From Tenuifilum sp040752515 (GTDB lineage Bacteria; Bacteroidota; Bacteroidia; Bacteroidales; Tenuifilaceae): a stretch of 64,000 nt of DNA. The position numbers were made by a program, and so were the translations under genes. This document shows, piece after piece, positions 1 through 7,941 of this stretch. The notes below the pieces were generated by a model, which searched no databases, was not told the origin of the DNA, and saw nothing but the letters and a program-made list of their open reading frames with translations. The DNA lies in assembly GCA_040752515.1 (NCBI GenBank), contig JBFMGQ010000004.1, positions 86,518 through 150,517 of the forward strand. The letters run 5' to 3'. Position 1 is the first letter of the stretch; each line of letters opens with the position of its first letter.

Positions 1-134
1 CCATTGAGGCCGACTTGGTTCTTATCATGTCCGATAAATACGATGCCTTTCTCGATAGCAAGCAGGAGGCAAAACTTGATATACCCGTAATGTGTGTTAA
101 TCCTCGTATCAGAAAGTATCAAAGTTTTTATTAA
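1..134 (+). CDS. Universal stress protein, C-terminal end (partial)
   Basis: Open from the window edge to a TAA at 132-134; codons begin at base 3. About 43 residues are visible. The segments IEADLVLIM and DIPVMCVNP align well with the C-terminus of the tandem Usp protein at 62982-63821 (IEAELIIVM and KIPVLCINP). This is the last beta strand of the Usp alpha/beta fold, where the protein ends shortly after an IPV-NP motif. I infer a Usp paralogue. Its N-terminal part, including any ATP-binding loop, lies outside the window. It ends 9 bases before the receptor gene at 144 and may share its transcript. Confidence 0.6.
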   Translation, partial: IEADLVLIMSDKYDAFLDSKQEAKLDIPVMCVNPRIRKYQSFY

Positions 135-143
135 TCCGATATT

Positions 144-2963
144 ATGAAGATTTCTGGGATTAAACTTTTAACTTCAATTAAGAGGTTGTCGTTAAAAGAG
201 AAAATCATTTTTCTCTTCACCTTAACATCAATCCTAATTCTAGTTTTCATACTTTTCCTTACCAGCACAAGGTTCAACCGCTTATCCGTTGAAACTGCAA
301 AATCTCGTGTCAATCTTTTAGCTGATAAAGAAGTTAAAAAAATTGAAGCAAACCTTGAAAAAAATTTATCAGTAGCCCGTACAATAGCCTCTTCAATGTG
401 CATAAGCATTCGGGAGGGAAAAACCTTAAATTATCAGGAGTACATCAACCTATACTCACAATTACTGGAACAATACCCCGAAGTTATTTCGGTATGGGAT
501 AGCTGGGAGCTTAAATTTGTAGAGCCAGGATATACCTACGAAAATGGCCGAATTAAAAACTACGCTTGGCGCGAAGGAGGAAAAGTACTTACCAATACCA
601 TCAAAACTGAAAAGACTGAAGCGTCGGCCGATTATCTTGTTTTAAAAACAAACAAATCAGAAAGTCTCGAAGAACCCTACTTTGACAACTACGAGGGTAA
701 AACCGAAAATATTTTAATGACCAGCGTAATTGCTCCATGCCTTATCGATGGGAATTTTGCCGGAGTTGCCGGACTTGATATACCCCTTTCAAACTACCAT
801 GAAATAGTTAAAACAATCAGACCTTACAGCGATACTTACGCATTTATTGTTTCGCCCAGTTTAAAATTCATAGCCCATCCCGATAAGGATTTAATTGGCG
901 ACGACGCATTGTTTGCCTATGAATCAGTTTTCACCTCACACGGCGTTCAGGATAAAGTTATCAATGGTGAGCCCATTGATTTTGAGGCAATCGACATTAA
1001 CGGAAAACTATCCTACTTCACCTTTCGGCCTATTTCAGTTGGTAAATGCCCACAGCACTGGTCGTTGGCTTTGGTTACCCCACGCCAAACCATTCTGGCA
1101 GAAGCCAATCATATTTTCTGGAGTACTCTTGTATTTGGGATTATTGCCATAATCTTGCTGTCGTGGTTTATCTATCTAATGACCATGAAATTGATTATCA
1201 ATCCAATTTCAAGGGTAACGGAGAATTTGGAACGCCTCTCAAAGGGTCATGTTGACAACAGCATGATTGTTGAGATTGACAACAACGATGAAATTGGCAA
1301 AATGATAAGCTACCTCAACAAAACGGTTGAGGGTCTTTACAAAAAAACCGAATTCGCCCAAGAGGTCGGAAAAGGTAATTACGACAGCGCTCTCGAACTG
1401 TTAAGCGACGATGATATTCTCGGTAAATCGCTTATCGAGATGAACGAAAATCTTCGAAAAGCCAAAGAGGAAGCTTTAGTTCAACAACGCGAGGAGGAAA
1501 AACGCAGGTGGATTAACGAGGGCTTGGCCAAGTTTGGCGATATACTCCGCCAAAACAACGATAACTTAGAGGCTCTCAGTGCCAATATTGTAAAAAATCT
1601 GGTTGGCATTCTAAACGCTAACCAGGGCGGGCTTTTCATTTACAATGATGATAATACCGATGAACCCTACTTTGAACTTACCGCAGCATACGCTTACAAC
1701 CGTCAGAAATTCATAAAAAAACAAATTTTACTGGGCGAAGGATTGGTTGGCACATGTGCCCTTGAAAAACAAACCATTTACCTAAAAGAAATTCCTGAAA
1801 ACTACATAACCATTTCATCAGGACTTGGCGAAGCCAAACCTCGTAACCTGCTGATTGTCCCCCTAAAGGTTGAGGAAAAAATTTACGGCGTGCTCGAACT
1901 TGCCTCGTTCAATGAATTTGAGGATTATCAAATTGAGTTTGTTGAAAGGGTTGCCCAAAGCATTGGCCAAACCATTCAATCGGTTCGAACCAATATCCGT
2001 ACTGCCGAACTGCTGGAAAAAACCCAGCAACAGGCCGAAGAGATGAAGGCTCAGGAAGAAGAGGTTAGGCAGAACCTCGAAGAGCTTGAGACCATTAAGG
2101 AGGAGCTCGAAAAACGAACAGCCGAAATGGAGGAGAACCAAAAGCAACTGGAATGGGAAAAGTCGCTTTTGGATTCATTACTTAATTACCTGCCCGATAA
2201 AATCTACTTTAAAGACCTAAAAAGCCGTTTCATCAAGGTAAGTAAATCAACCCTTGAGTTCTTTGGGATGACCAAGCAAGAGGAACTTATAGGTAAATCC
2301 GATTTCGATTTCTTTACCGAGGAACACGCTCGCCCCGCATACGAGGATGAGCAAAGAATTATTAGAACCGATACCCCTATCATCGGTATTGTTGAGAAAG
2401 AAGTGATGAACGATGGAAGAGTAACTTGGGCTGAAACCTCGAAGCTTCCACTTAAAAACTCACTCGGTGAGACCATAGGAACATTTGGCATCACCCGTGA
2501 TATTACTGCTTCTAAATTGATGGAGGAGGAAATTTCAAAGAAAGCCGAGAAGGAAGCAGCCTTTCAGCGTGATCTTCAGAAAAAAGTTGTTGAGCTGGAA
2601 AACCTTTACAAAGCCATAAACGATTCCGCTTACGTTATTGAGTATAGCCCCGAAGGTAACGTTACTTTCATCAACGATGCTTACCTACAGCTACTTAATC
2701 TGAATGCCGTGGATGTTATTGGCAAGCATCACTCATACCAGATGGAGTTTACCGAAGAACAACGAAAGAACTACAAGCAGTTCTGGGAGGATTTAAATAA
2801 CGGTATTGTTCGTAAGGAAACCTCCAGGTTTACCGTTAACGACAAAACCTACCTGTTTTACGAAACCTACACTCCCATCAAAGATGCCGACGGTAATGTT
2901 TTTAAAATAATGAAAATAGCCTTTAACGTTAGCCATTTGCTCACCGATAACCAAATACTATAA
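144..2963 (+). CDS. Cache-HAMP-GAF-PAS-PAS membrane receptor without output domain
   Basis: A 939-residue inner-membrane sensor. A first membrane segment (about 21-40) and a second (about 325-347) flank a periplasmic dCache-type domain that contains the typical GVAGLDIPLS strand (about 207-216). A HAMP domain follows (about 348-400), then a GAF domain (about 470-615), a glutamate-rich coiled coil (about 620-690), a PAS domain (about 690-810, with KIYFKDLKSRF and the terminal GTFGITRDIT) and a second PAS domain (about 825-935). The chain then stops. No histidine-kinase, GGDEF, EAL, methyl-accepting or PP2C module is present, so any output must come from a partner protein or from the coiled coil itself. 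The nearest candidate partner is the GAF-PP2C protein at 10407-11630, but nothing links them directly. Ligand unknown. A clean terminator follows the stop codon. Confidence 0.85.
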   Translation: MKISGIKLLTSIKRLSLKEKIIFLFTLTSILILVFILFLTSTRFNRLSVETAKSRVNLLADKEVKKIEANLEKNLSVARTIASSMCISIREGKTLNYQEYINLYSQLLEQYPEVISVWDSWELKFVEPGYTYENGRIKNYAWREGGKVLTNTIKTEKTEASADYLVLKTNKSESLEEPYFDNYEGKTENILMTSVIAPCLIDGNFAGVAGLDIPLSNYHEIVKTIRPYSDTYAFIVSPSLKFIAHPDKDLIGDDALFAYESVFTSHGVQDKVINGEPIDFEAIDINGKLSYFTFRPISVGKCPQHWSLALVTPRQTILAEANHIFWSTLVFGIIAIILLSWFIYLMTMKLIINPISRVTENLERLSKGHVDNSMIVEIDNNDEIGKMISYLNKTVEGLYKKTEFAQEVGKGNYDSALELLSDDDILGKSLIEMNENLRKAKEEALVQQREEEKRRWINEGLAKFGDILRQNNDNLEALSANIVKNLVGILNANQGGLFIYNDDNTDEPYFELTAAYAYNRQKFIKKQILLGEGLVGTCALEKQTIYLKEIPENYITISSGLGEAKPRNLLIVPLKVEEKIYGVLELASFNEFEDYQIEFVERVAQSIGQTIQSVRTNIRTAELLEKTQQQAEEMKAQEEEVRQNLEELETIKEELEKRTAEMEENQKQLEWEKSLLDSLLNYLPDKIYFKDLKSRFIKVSKSTLEFFGMTKQEELIGKSDFDFFTEEHARPAYEDEQRIIRTDTPIIGIVEKEVMNDGRVTWAETSKLPLKNSLGETIGTFGITRDITASKLMEEEISKKAEKEAAFQRDLQKKVVELENLYKAINDSAYVIEYSPEGNVTFINDAYLQLLNLNAVDVIGKHHSYQMEFTEEQRKNYKQFWEDLNNGIVRKETSRFTVNDKTYLFYETYTPIKDADGNVFKIMKIAFNVSHLLTDNQIL

Positions 2964-2964
2964 C

Positions 2965-2986
2965 ACCGGGGAAACCCGGTTTTTTT
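2965..2986 (+). terminator. Intrinsic terminator after receptor gene
   Basis: A 6-bp stem ACCGGG (2965-2970) and CCCGGT (2975-2980) with a GAAA tetraloop is followed by six T. It begins two bases after the receptor stop codon and ends 11 bases before dgt. Confidence 0.85.
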
Positions 2987-2997
2987 ATCGAAAAGAT

Positions 2998-4326
2998 ATG
3001 TTAAGCTGGCAAAAACTTTTAAGTCCCATACGAACAGGCGAATCGCTACCCAAACAAACTGCCGATTATACCCGAACTAATTTTCAACGCGATTACGATA
3101 GGCTCATATTTTCTTCGCCTTTCCGAAGGTTGCAAAATAAAACCCAGGTTTTCCCTTTGCCTGGTAGTGTTTTTGTTCATAACAGGTTAACCCATAGCCT
3201 TGAGGTTTCAAGCGTTGGCCGATCGCTTGGGCGCAGCATACTGAACCTAATACCACCTCAAAATTTCGATTGCTCACCACAACTTATAAGCGATATACCA
3301 ACCATAGTTTCGGCAGCCTGCCTTGCACATGACATGGGTAATCCACCCTTTGGCCATAGCGGTGAGGATGCCTTCCGGCATTTCTTTTCAGAAAAATTGA
3401 AACTTCCTGAACATGTTTCTCAACTCGATAGCTGGGAGTTGAATGATCTATTGCGATTTGAGGGAAATGCTAACGCCCTTCGCCTGCTTACCCATCAGTT
3501 TAAAGGTCGAAGGTCGGGAGGTTTTCGACTCAGCTACGCTACCCTTGCCTCCATTGTTAAGTATCCCTACCCTTCCACTCTGAACGAAAAGAAGTATGGC
3601 TACTTCAAATCCGAAGCAGAGGTATTTACCGAAATCGCTGATCTAACCGGCCTTATTCCCTTAGGGAAAGGGAAATACTGCCGCCATCCGTTGGTTTACC
3701 TTGTTGAGGCAGCCGACGACATTTGCTATCAAGTTATGGATATTGAGGATGCACATAAACTTGGCATTCTCCCAACTGAGATAGTAACGCAGCTTTACTT
3801 GGCATTCTTTGAAGATGAAACTGACGATAGGAAGAATGAAATTCACGAAACATTGCTTTCAGTTAACGACACAAACGAGCGAATTGCATTCCTGCGTGCC
3901 ATTACCATTAGTAAACTAATTGAGCAATGCGCGGTCAACTTCTCAAGAAACTACGAGGAGATTATTATCGGAAAGCCCGTCAAGCCTTTAATCGATCAAC
4001 TGGAAGGCGCATCTGCTATGGCAATGGACGACATACGGAAAGTATCAGTAGCTGAAGTTTACAACCACTCCAAGGTGGTTGAAATAGAAATTGCTGGCTT
4101 TACCATTATTGGTGAGCTACTCGACATATTCACCAGTGCAGTACTTGAACCTAAGAAACCCGTTTCCAAAAAAGCTATTCGGTTGATACCCGAACAGTAC
4201 CTTCCGGATAGCGACGATACTTACTCAAAAATCATGGCCGTAGTTGATTACGTTTCTGGAATGACCGACATCTACGCCCTTGAAACCTACCAACTTTTCA
4301 AAGGAATTAAACTCCCTTCGCTTTAG
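2998..4326 (+). CDS. dgt: dGTP triphosphohydrolase (dGTPase)
   Basis: 442 residues, normal for the family. It hydrolyses dGTP (possibly other dNTPs) to the nucleoside and triphosphate and so trims the dNTP pool. HD-domain metal ligands are visible: H66 in LTHSLEV, H111-D112 in the HDMGNPPFGH segment, H120 in the same segment, and a later aspartate in VEAADDICYQ. The N-terminal SPFRRLQNKTQVF motif is typical of the dGTPase branch, which separates it from other HD hydrolases. ATG start at 2998 just after the upstream terminator, so it needs its own promoter; I see none of the TAnnTTTG type in the 30-base gap. Its stop lies 5 bases from the end of the convergent prenyl synthase gene. Confidence 0.93.
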   Translation: MLSWQKLLSPIRTGESLPKQTADYTRTNFQRDYDRLIFSSPFRRLQNKTQVFPLPGSVFVHNRLTHSLEVSSVGRSLGRSILNLIPPQNFDCSPQLISDIPTIVSAACLAHDMGNPPFGHSGEDAFRHFFSEKLKLPEHVSQLDSWELNDLLRFEGNANALRLLTHQFKGRRSGGFRLSYATLASIVKYPYPSTLNEKKYGYFKSEAEVFTEIADLTGLIPLGKGKYCRHPLVYLVEAADDICYQVMDIEDAHKLGILPTEIVTQLYLAFFEDETDDRKNEIHETLLSVNDTNERIAFLRAITISKLIEQCAVNFSRNYEEIIIGKPVKPLIDQLEGASAMAMDDIRKVSVAEVYNHSKVVEIEIAGFTIIGELLDIFTSAVLEPKKPVSKKAIRLIPEQYLPDSDDTYSKIMAVVDYVSGMTDIYALETYQLFKGIKLPSL

Positions 4327-4331
4327 AGCCC

Positions 4332-5294
4332 TTACTTTTCGCGGTTAACAATGTAATCGGCAAGGAGAAGGAGCGAGCTTTTATATTCCGAATCAGGGAA
4401 GCTTTCGAGTGTTTGCTTTGCCTTATCGCGATATTCAAACATTTTTTGGGTCGTGTAATCAATACCCCCTTTGCTTTTGGCAAAGTCAACTACATCGGTA
4501 ATATTTGATTTTTTGTCACTATTTATTAGCCTAATTACCCTTTTCCTTTCGGTGGCATCGGATTGCGATAGGGCGTAAATCAATGGAAGGGTAAGCTTAT
4601 GTTCCTTGATATCGTTACCTGTTGGTTTACCAATTAAACCCGATGGTTGGTAATCAAAAAGGTCATCGCGAATCTGGAAAGCCATACCCAGGTATTGCCC
4701 AAACTGATACATGCTAATCACATTATCAGCTGAAGCATTTGCCGATATTGCACCATTAGCACAGCAGGAGGCTATTAGCGAGGCTGTCTTTTTTCTGATT
4801 ATTTCGTAATAGGTTTCCTCATCAATATTCATCTTTCTGGAACGTTCAATCTGAAGTAGTTCGCCCTCGCTCATCTCCTTAACCGCACTACTTATCACTC
4901 TAAGCATCTCAAACTGATTGTTTTCAATGGCCACCAGCAGTCCCCTGGAAAGGATGAAATCGCCCACAAGCACAGCCACTTTCGAACGCCACAGGGCATT
5001 TATTGAAAAAAAGCCTCTCCTCTCATATGCTTCATCAACCACATCGTCGTGAACTAATGTAGCGGTATGCAGTAGCTCAATCATACCGGCAGCCACATAG
5101 GTAGCCTGGTTAATTTGACCGCATGCGCCAGCGCTAAGAAAAACCAACATTGGGCGTAATTGCTTACCCTTTCGCCTAACAATATAGTTAGTTATCAGGT
5201 CGAGTAACCTAATATCAGAACCCATGTTTTTCTTAAAAAAAGGCTCAAAATCATTTAAATGATTACTTATGGGCTCTTTTATCTGCTTTAGCAT
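4332..5294 (-). CDS. Long-chain polyprenyl diphosphate synthase (IspB-like)
   Basis: 320 residues. It condenses isopentenyl diphosphate onto an allylic diphosphate to build the side chain of menaquinone or another isoprenoid quinone. Both aspartate-rich motifs are intact: DDVVD at 83-87 and DDLFD at 210-214. The KGKQLRPML segment binds diphosphate. There is no bulky aromatic just before the first DDxxD, which fits a long product; exact chain length cannot be read from sequence. Convergent with dgt (5-base gap) and divergent from the ArsR gene across a 310-base intergenic region. Confidence 0.9.
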   Translation of the reverse strand: MLKQIKEPISNHLNDFEPFFKKNMGSDIRLLDLITNYIVRRKGKQLRPMLVFLSAGACGQINQATYVAAGMIELLHTATLVHDDVVDEAYERRGFFSINALWRSKVAVLVGDFILSRGLLVAIENNQFEMLRVISSAVKEMSEGELLQIERSRKMNIDEETYYEIIRKKTASLIASCCANGAISANASADNVISMYQFGQYLGMAFQIRDDLFDYQPSGLIGKPTGNDIKEHKLTLPLIYALSQSDATERKRVIRLINSDKKSNITDVVDFAKSKGGIDYTTQKMFEYRDKAKQTLESFPDSEYKSSLLLLADYIVNREK

Positions 5295-5367
5295 ATCAAT
5301 TTATTGTTAGGGCAAATTAACCAAATTTTACCCATACTAAACACCGTTTAACCAAACAAAGTTTAAT

Positions 5368-5382
5368 CCGAGATTAGTCAAT
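5368..5382 (-). repeat. Half-site fragment of the dispersed hairpin repeat
   Basis: These 15 bases are the exact reverse complement of 29405-29419, the distal arm of repeat copy B. It lies about 100 bases from the full hairpin copy at 5482-5520. Either it is a remnant of a second copy, or copy A was split by an insertion. Confidence 0.5.
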
Positions 5383-5450
5383 AGTAACACAAAAAATATT
5401 TAAACAACTTGTTTCTATTGACTTATTGAGGCAAACCCGACTTTTCATAT

Positions 5451-5471
5451 TCTATTCATTGAATGAATAGA
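5451..5471. promoter_or_regulatory. Perfect 10-1-10 palindrome upstream of arsR-like gene
   Basis: TCTATTCATT, a single G, then AATGAATAGA: two perfect 10-base arms. It sits in the divergent intergenic region, 92 bases upstream of the -7 box that serves the ArsR gene and 157 bases from the prenyl synthase start. Operators of ArsR/SmtB dimers are A/T-rich inverted repeats containing ATTCA/TGAAT half sites, so it is a candidate operator. The distance from the ArsR promoter is larger than usual for direct repression. Confidence 0.45.
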
Positions 5472-5481
5472 TTTTGATAGT

Positions 5482-5520
5482 CAAATCGTCGATTGATTTT
5501 TTCAATTGACGAATTTGGGG
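5482..5520 (-). repeat. Dispersed hairpin repeat, copy A
   Basis: On the minus strand this reads CCCCAAATTCGTCAATTG, loop AAAAAAT, then CAATCGACGATTTG. The first arm and the loop match copies B (29377-29421) and C (42055-42099) nearly base for base; the distal arm has diverged but still folds back with a one-base slip. The 310-base gap (5295-5604) also holds the 5368 fragment, the 5451 palindrome and a promoter box, and no further gene. Confidence 0.65.
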
Positions 5521-5562
5521 TAAAAATTGATATTTAGCATATGGGATAAAATGAAATATTAA

Positions 5563-5570
5563 TATATTTG
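5563..5570 (+). promoter_or_regulatory. Bacteroidota -7 box for arsR-like gene
   Basis: TATATTTG matches TAnnTTTG. It lies 34 bases before the ATG at 5605. No convincing -33 TTTG at the usual distance. Confidence 0.5.
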
Positions 5571-5604
5571 CATGTATTTAATATGATTGAAACACAGAAC
5601 GGTA

Positions 5605-5904
5605 ATGGTACAGGTAGAAGAGTTGAAAATTGAGCAGCTTGAGCAGGCTGCAAGCATGTTGAAGGCTATTGCACATCCTCTCCGAATAGGGATTATTAGC
5701 CTACTGGAAAAGTCAGGCCAACTGACAGTTACCCAGATATACGAAACGCTTGGCATTGAGCAATCTACAGCATCGCACCACTTGGGTATCCTAAAGGATA
5801 GAGGTGTTCTTTCGTGCAAGCGTGATGGAAAAAATACAGTTTATTTCCTACGTAACGAGAATCTTGGCAAGATACTCGACTGCGTAGGTAGGTGTACTGT
5901 TTAG
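5605..5904 (+). CDS. ArsR/SmtB-family winged-helix regulator
   Basis: 99 residues from the ATG at 5605. An in-frame TTG at 5587 would add six residues but is less likely. One winged-helix domain fills the protein: SMLKAIAHPLRIGIISLL is the typical ArsR helix 1-2, TQIYETLGIEQSTASHHLGIL the recognition helix-turn-helix, and KRDGKNTVYFL the wing. A DCVGRC pair near the C-terminus (two cysteines four residues apart) could bind metal or sense redox or sulfide, but it is not one of the well-defined metal sites such as the ELCVCDL of ArsR. The cvpA gene follows after 9 bases, so both are probably cotranscribed. Inducer unknown. Confidence 0.85.
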   Translation: MVQVEELKIEQLEQAASMLKAIAHPLRIGIISLLEKSGQLTVTQIYETLGIEQSTASHHLGILKDRGVLSCKRDGKNTVYFLRNENLGKILDCVGRCTV

Positions 5905-5913
5905 CCCTTAACC

Positions 5914-6423
5914 ATGACCACTTTCGATATCATTATTGCAATACTCCTTGTGATTGGCGCAGTGCGCGGGTTTATTAATGGATTTATCATGCAACTCACC
6001 TCGCTGGCTGCACTTTTGTTAGGCATTTGGGTTGCTATCCGTTTTTCCGATTTTACTGCAACGCTTCTCATGGAAAAAGCAGGGCTAAACGGGCAATTCA
6101 TACCCATAGTGGCATTTGCACTTACATTTGTGGTGGTGGTTGTAGCAGTTCATTTTATAGGTAAGCTAATCGATAAGGTTTTTAACCTTACACCACTGGG
6201 TGTGGCCAATAAAATTCTTGGGTTGGTTTTTGGGGTGCTTAAATATGCACTCATAATTAGTGTAATCATTGTTTTCGTTGAGAAAGCCAATCAACGCTTA
6301 CATTTTTACACCGAGGAGAGCAAAAATAAAACGATACTTTACAAGCCCCTGTCAAAGCTTGCCCCAAGTATTTATCCATACCTGCATTTTGAATCGATTA
6401 CTGAACGGTTAAAATCAAAATAA
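5914..6423 (+). CDS. CvpA family membrane protein
   Basis: 169 residues with four predicted membrane helices (about 3-22, 26-46, 62-85 and 100-123). The N-terminal FDIIIAILLVIGAVRGFINGF signature is typical of CvpA (colicin V production protein), whose exact role is unresolved but has been tied to envelope integrity. The C-terminal 45 residues are soluble and charged. Probably cotranscribed with the ArsR gene upstream. A strong hairpin terminator follows 55 bases after the stop. Confidence 0.85.
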   Translation: MTTFDIIIAILLVIGAVRGFINGFIMQLTSLAALLLGIWVAIRFSDFTATLLMEKAGLNGQFIPIVAFALTFVVVVVAVHFIGKLIDKVFNLTPLGVANKILGLVFGVLKYALIISVIIVFVEKANQRLHFYTEESKNKTILYKPLSKLAPSIYPYLHFESITERLKSK

Positions 6424-6470
6424 CACATGGTTTTAGATTGATAGCTTTCGGCTATTTACTCTAAATGAAC

Positions 6471-6478
6471 TATATTTG
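6471..6478 (+). promoter_or_regulatory. -7 box for tyrS, abutting the upstream terminator
   Basis: TATATTTG, with a weak TTC about 21 bases upstream. It directly precedes the terminator stem at 6479. Transcription would begin about 5-7 bases downstream, inside the first arm of that hairpin, so the tyrS message could not form the full terminator. Confidence 0.5.
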
Positions 6479-6504
6479 AAGGCCAATTTGTTTGGCCTTT
6501 TTTT
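6479..6504 (+). terminator. Intrinsic terminator after cvpA
   Basis: AAGGCCAA (6479-6486) pairs perfectly with TTGGCCTT (6492-6499) across a TTTGT loop and runs into a T tract. It ends the arsR-cvpA unit and overlaps the start of the tyrS transcript. Confidence 0.8.
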
Positions 6505-6528
6505 GTTTAATCATTAAACAGGTTAGCC

Positions 6529-7824
6529 GTGAATTTTGTAGAGGAACTAAAATGGCGGGGCATGATACACGATATGATGCCCGGAACCGAAGAGCAGCTT
6601 TCTAAGGAAATGACAGCCGGATACATTGGTTTTGACCCAACAGCCGAATCGCTTCATGTTGGTAGCTTTGCTCAAATCCTGCTTCTTAAGCGTTTTCAAC
6701 TTGCCGGCCATAAACCCATTGCCCTTGTTGGAGGAGCAACCGGCATGATTGGTGACCCTAGCGGAAAATCGCAGGAACGAAACCTGCTCGACGAGGAAAC
6801 ACTCCAACGCAATTTGGAGGGGATTAAACGTCAACTATCAAAATTCCTCGATTTTGATAGTGGAAAACCCACTTCGGCAGTCCTGGTTAATAATTACGAC
6901 TGGATGAAAGGTTACGATTTCCTTAGCTTTATTCGCGATGTTGGTAAGCATATAACCGTTAACTACATGATGTCAAAGGATTCGGTTAAAAAACGCCTGG
7001 GTGAGGAATCGAAAGAGGGTATGTCGTTTACCGAATTCTCCTACCAGCTCGTTCAGGGGTACGATTTCCTGTGGTTATACCAAAACATGAACTGTAAGCT
7101 ACAAATGGGCGGATCCGACCAGTGGGGGAACATCACAACCGGAACCGAACTCATTCGCCGCAAGCTTGGCGGCGAGGCTTATGCCCTTACCATTCCCCTT
7201 ATCACCAAGGCCGATGGAACGAAGTTTGGTAAAACCGAGAGCGGAAACGTTTGGCTCGATGCCCGACTTACCTCCCCCTACAAGTTTTACCAATTCTGGC
7301 TCAACACCTCCGATGAAGATGCCGAAAGGTATATCAAAATATTCACCTTGCTCGATAAAAATACAATCGATAGCCTGATTGTTGAGCATAAAAAGGAACC
7401 ACACCTGCGCAAACTCCAAAAAACCCTTGCCCGCGAGGTAACGGTTATGGTTCACTCCGAGGACGATTACCGCAAAGCCGTTGAGGCATCGGAAATGCTT
7501 TTTGGCAACGCCACTACCGACATGCTCAACCGTATGGATGAGGATACTTTCCTTTCCGTTTTCGAGGGTGTTCCTACTTTCGAGGTTAAGAAATCGGAGC
7601 TTGCCAAGGGCATTCCCTTTTCGGTTCTTGCTGCAGAACTCACCAACGTTTTCCCCTCAAAGGGCGAACTGCGCCGTTTGGTTCAGGGTGGAGGGCTAAG
7701 CATCAATAAGCAAAAGGTCGATAATGCCGATATCACCATTAATACCGATTCCCTCCTGAACGGTAAATACATTCTTGTTCAAAAAGGGAAAAAGAATTAC
7801 AGTATCATACTTGCTGTTGATTAA
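6529..7824 (+). CDS. tyrS: Tyrosyl-tRNA synthetase
   Basis: 431 residues, class I synthetase of the bacterial TyrRS type. It activates tyrosine with ATP and charges tRNA-Tyr in the cytoplasm. The HIGH motif appears as HVGS (43-46) after GFDPTAES, the KMSKS motif as KFGKT (232-236), and the tyrosine-binding segment as YQLVQGYDF and QMGGSDQWGN. A C-terminal S4 RNA-binding domain covers roughly 365-430 (ELRRLVQGGGLSIN). The start is GTG at 6529. Single transcription unit with its own promoter and a terminator 28 bases after the stop. Confidence 0.96.
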   Translation: MNFVEELKWRGMIHDMMPGTEEQLSKEMTAGYIGFDPTAESLHVGSFAQILLLKRFQLAGHKPIALVGGATGMIGDPSGKSQERNLLDEETLQRNLEGIKRQLSKFLDFDSGKPTSAVLVNNYDWMKGYDFLSFIRDVGKHITVNYMMSKDSVKKRLGEESKEGMSFTEFSYQLVQGYDFLWLYQNMNCKLQMGGSDQWGNITTGTELIRRKLGGEAYALTIPLITKADGTKFGKTESGNVWLDARLTSPYKFYQFWLNTSDEDAERYIKIFTLLDKNTIDSLIVEHKKEPHLRKLQKTLAREVTVMVHSEDDYRKAVEASEMLFGNATTDMLNRMDEDTFLSVFEGVPTFEVKKSELAKGIPFSVLAAELTNVFPSKGELRRLVQGGGLSINKQKVDNADITINTDSLLNGKYILVQKGKKNYSIILAVD

Positions 7825-7852
7825 TTCCGTTATATATTTCGGAAAATCTTTG

Positions 7853-7895
7853 AAGGCTTGCAACATTGTTTTATGGCAAGCCTTTGGTTTTCTTT
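7853..7895 (+). terminator. Intrinsic terminator after tyrS
   Basis: AAGGCTTGC (7853-7861) pairs perfectly with GCAAGCCTT (7876-7884) over a 14-base loop; a T-rich tail follows. Confidence 0.7.
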
Positions 7896-7941
7896 AGGCA
7901 AACCATGAAATTTGAACCTCAGGCATCCTAAAACATTAGCT

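Noticed and set aside
5587..5604. TTG start at 5587 for the ArsR-like gene
   Set aside because: ATG at 5605 leaves the full winged-helix domain and gives a more usual distance from the promoter box.
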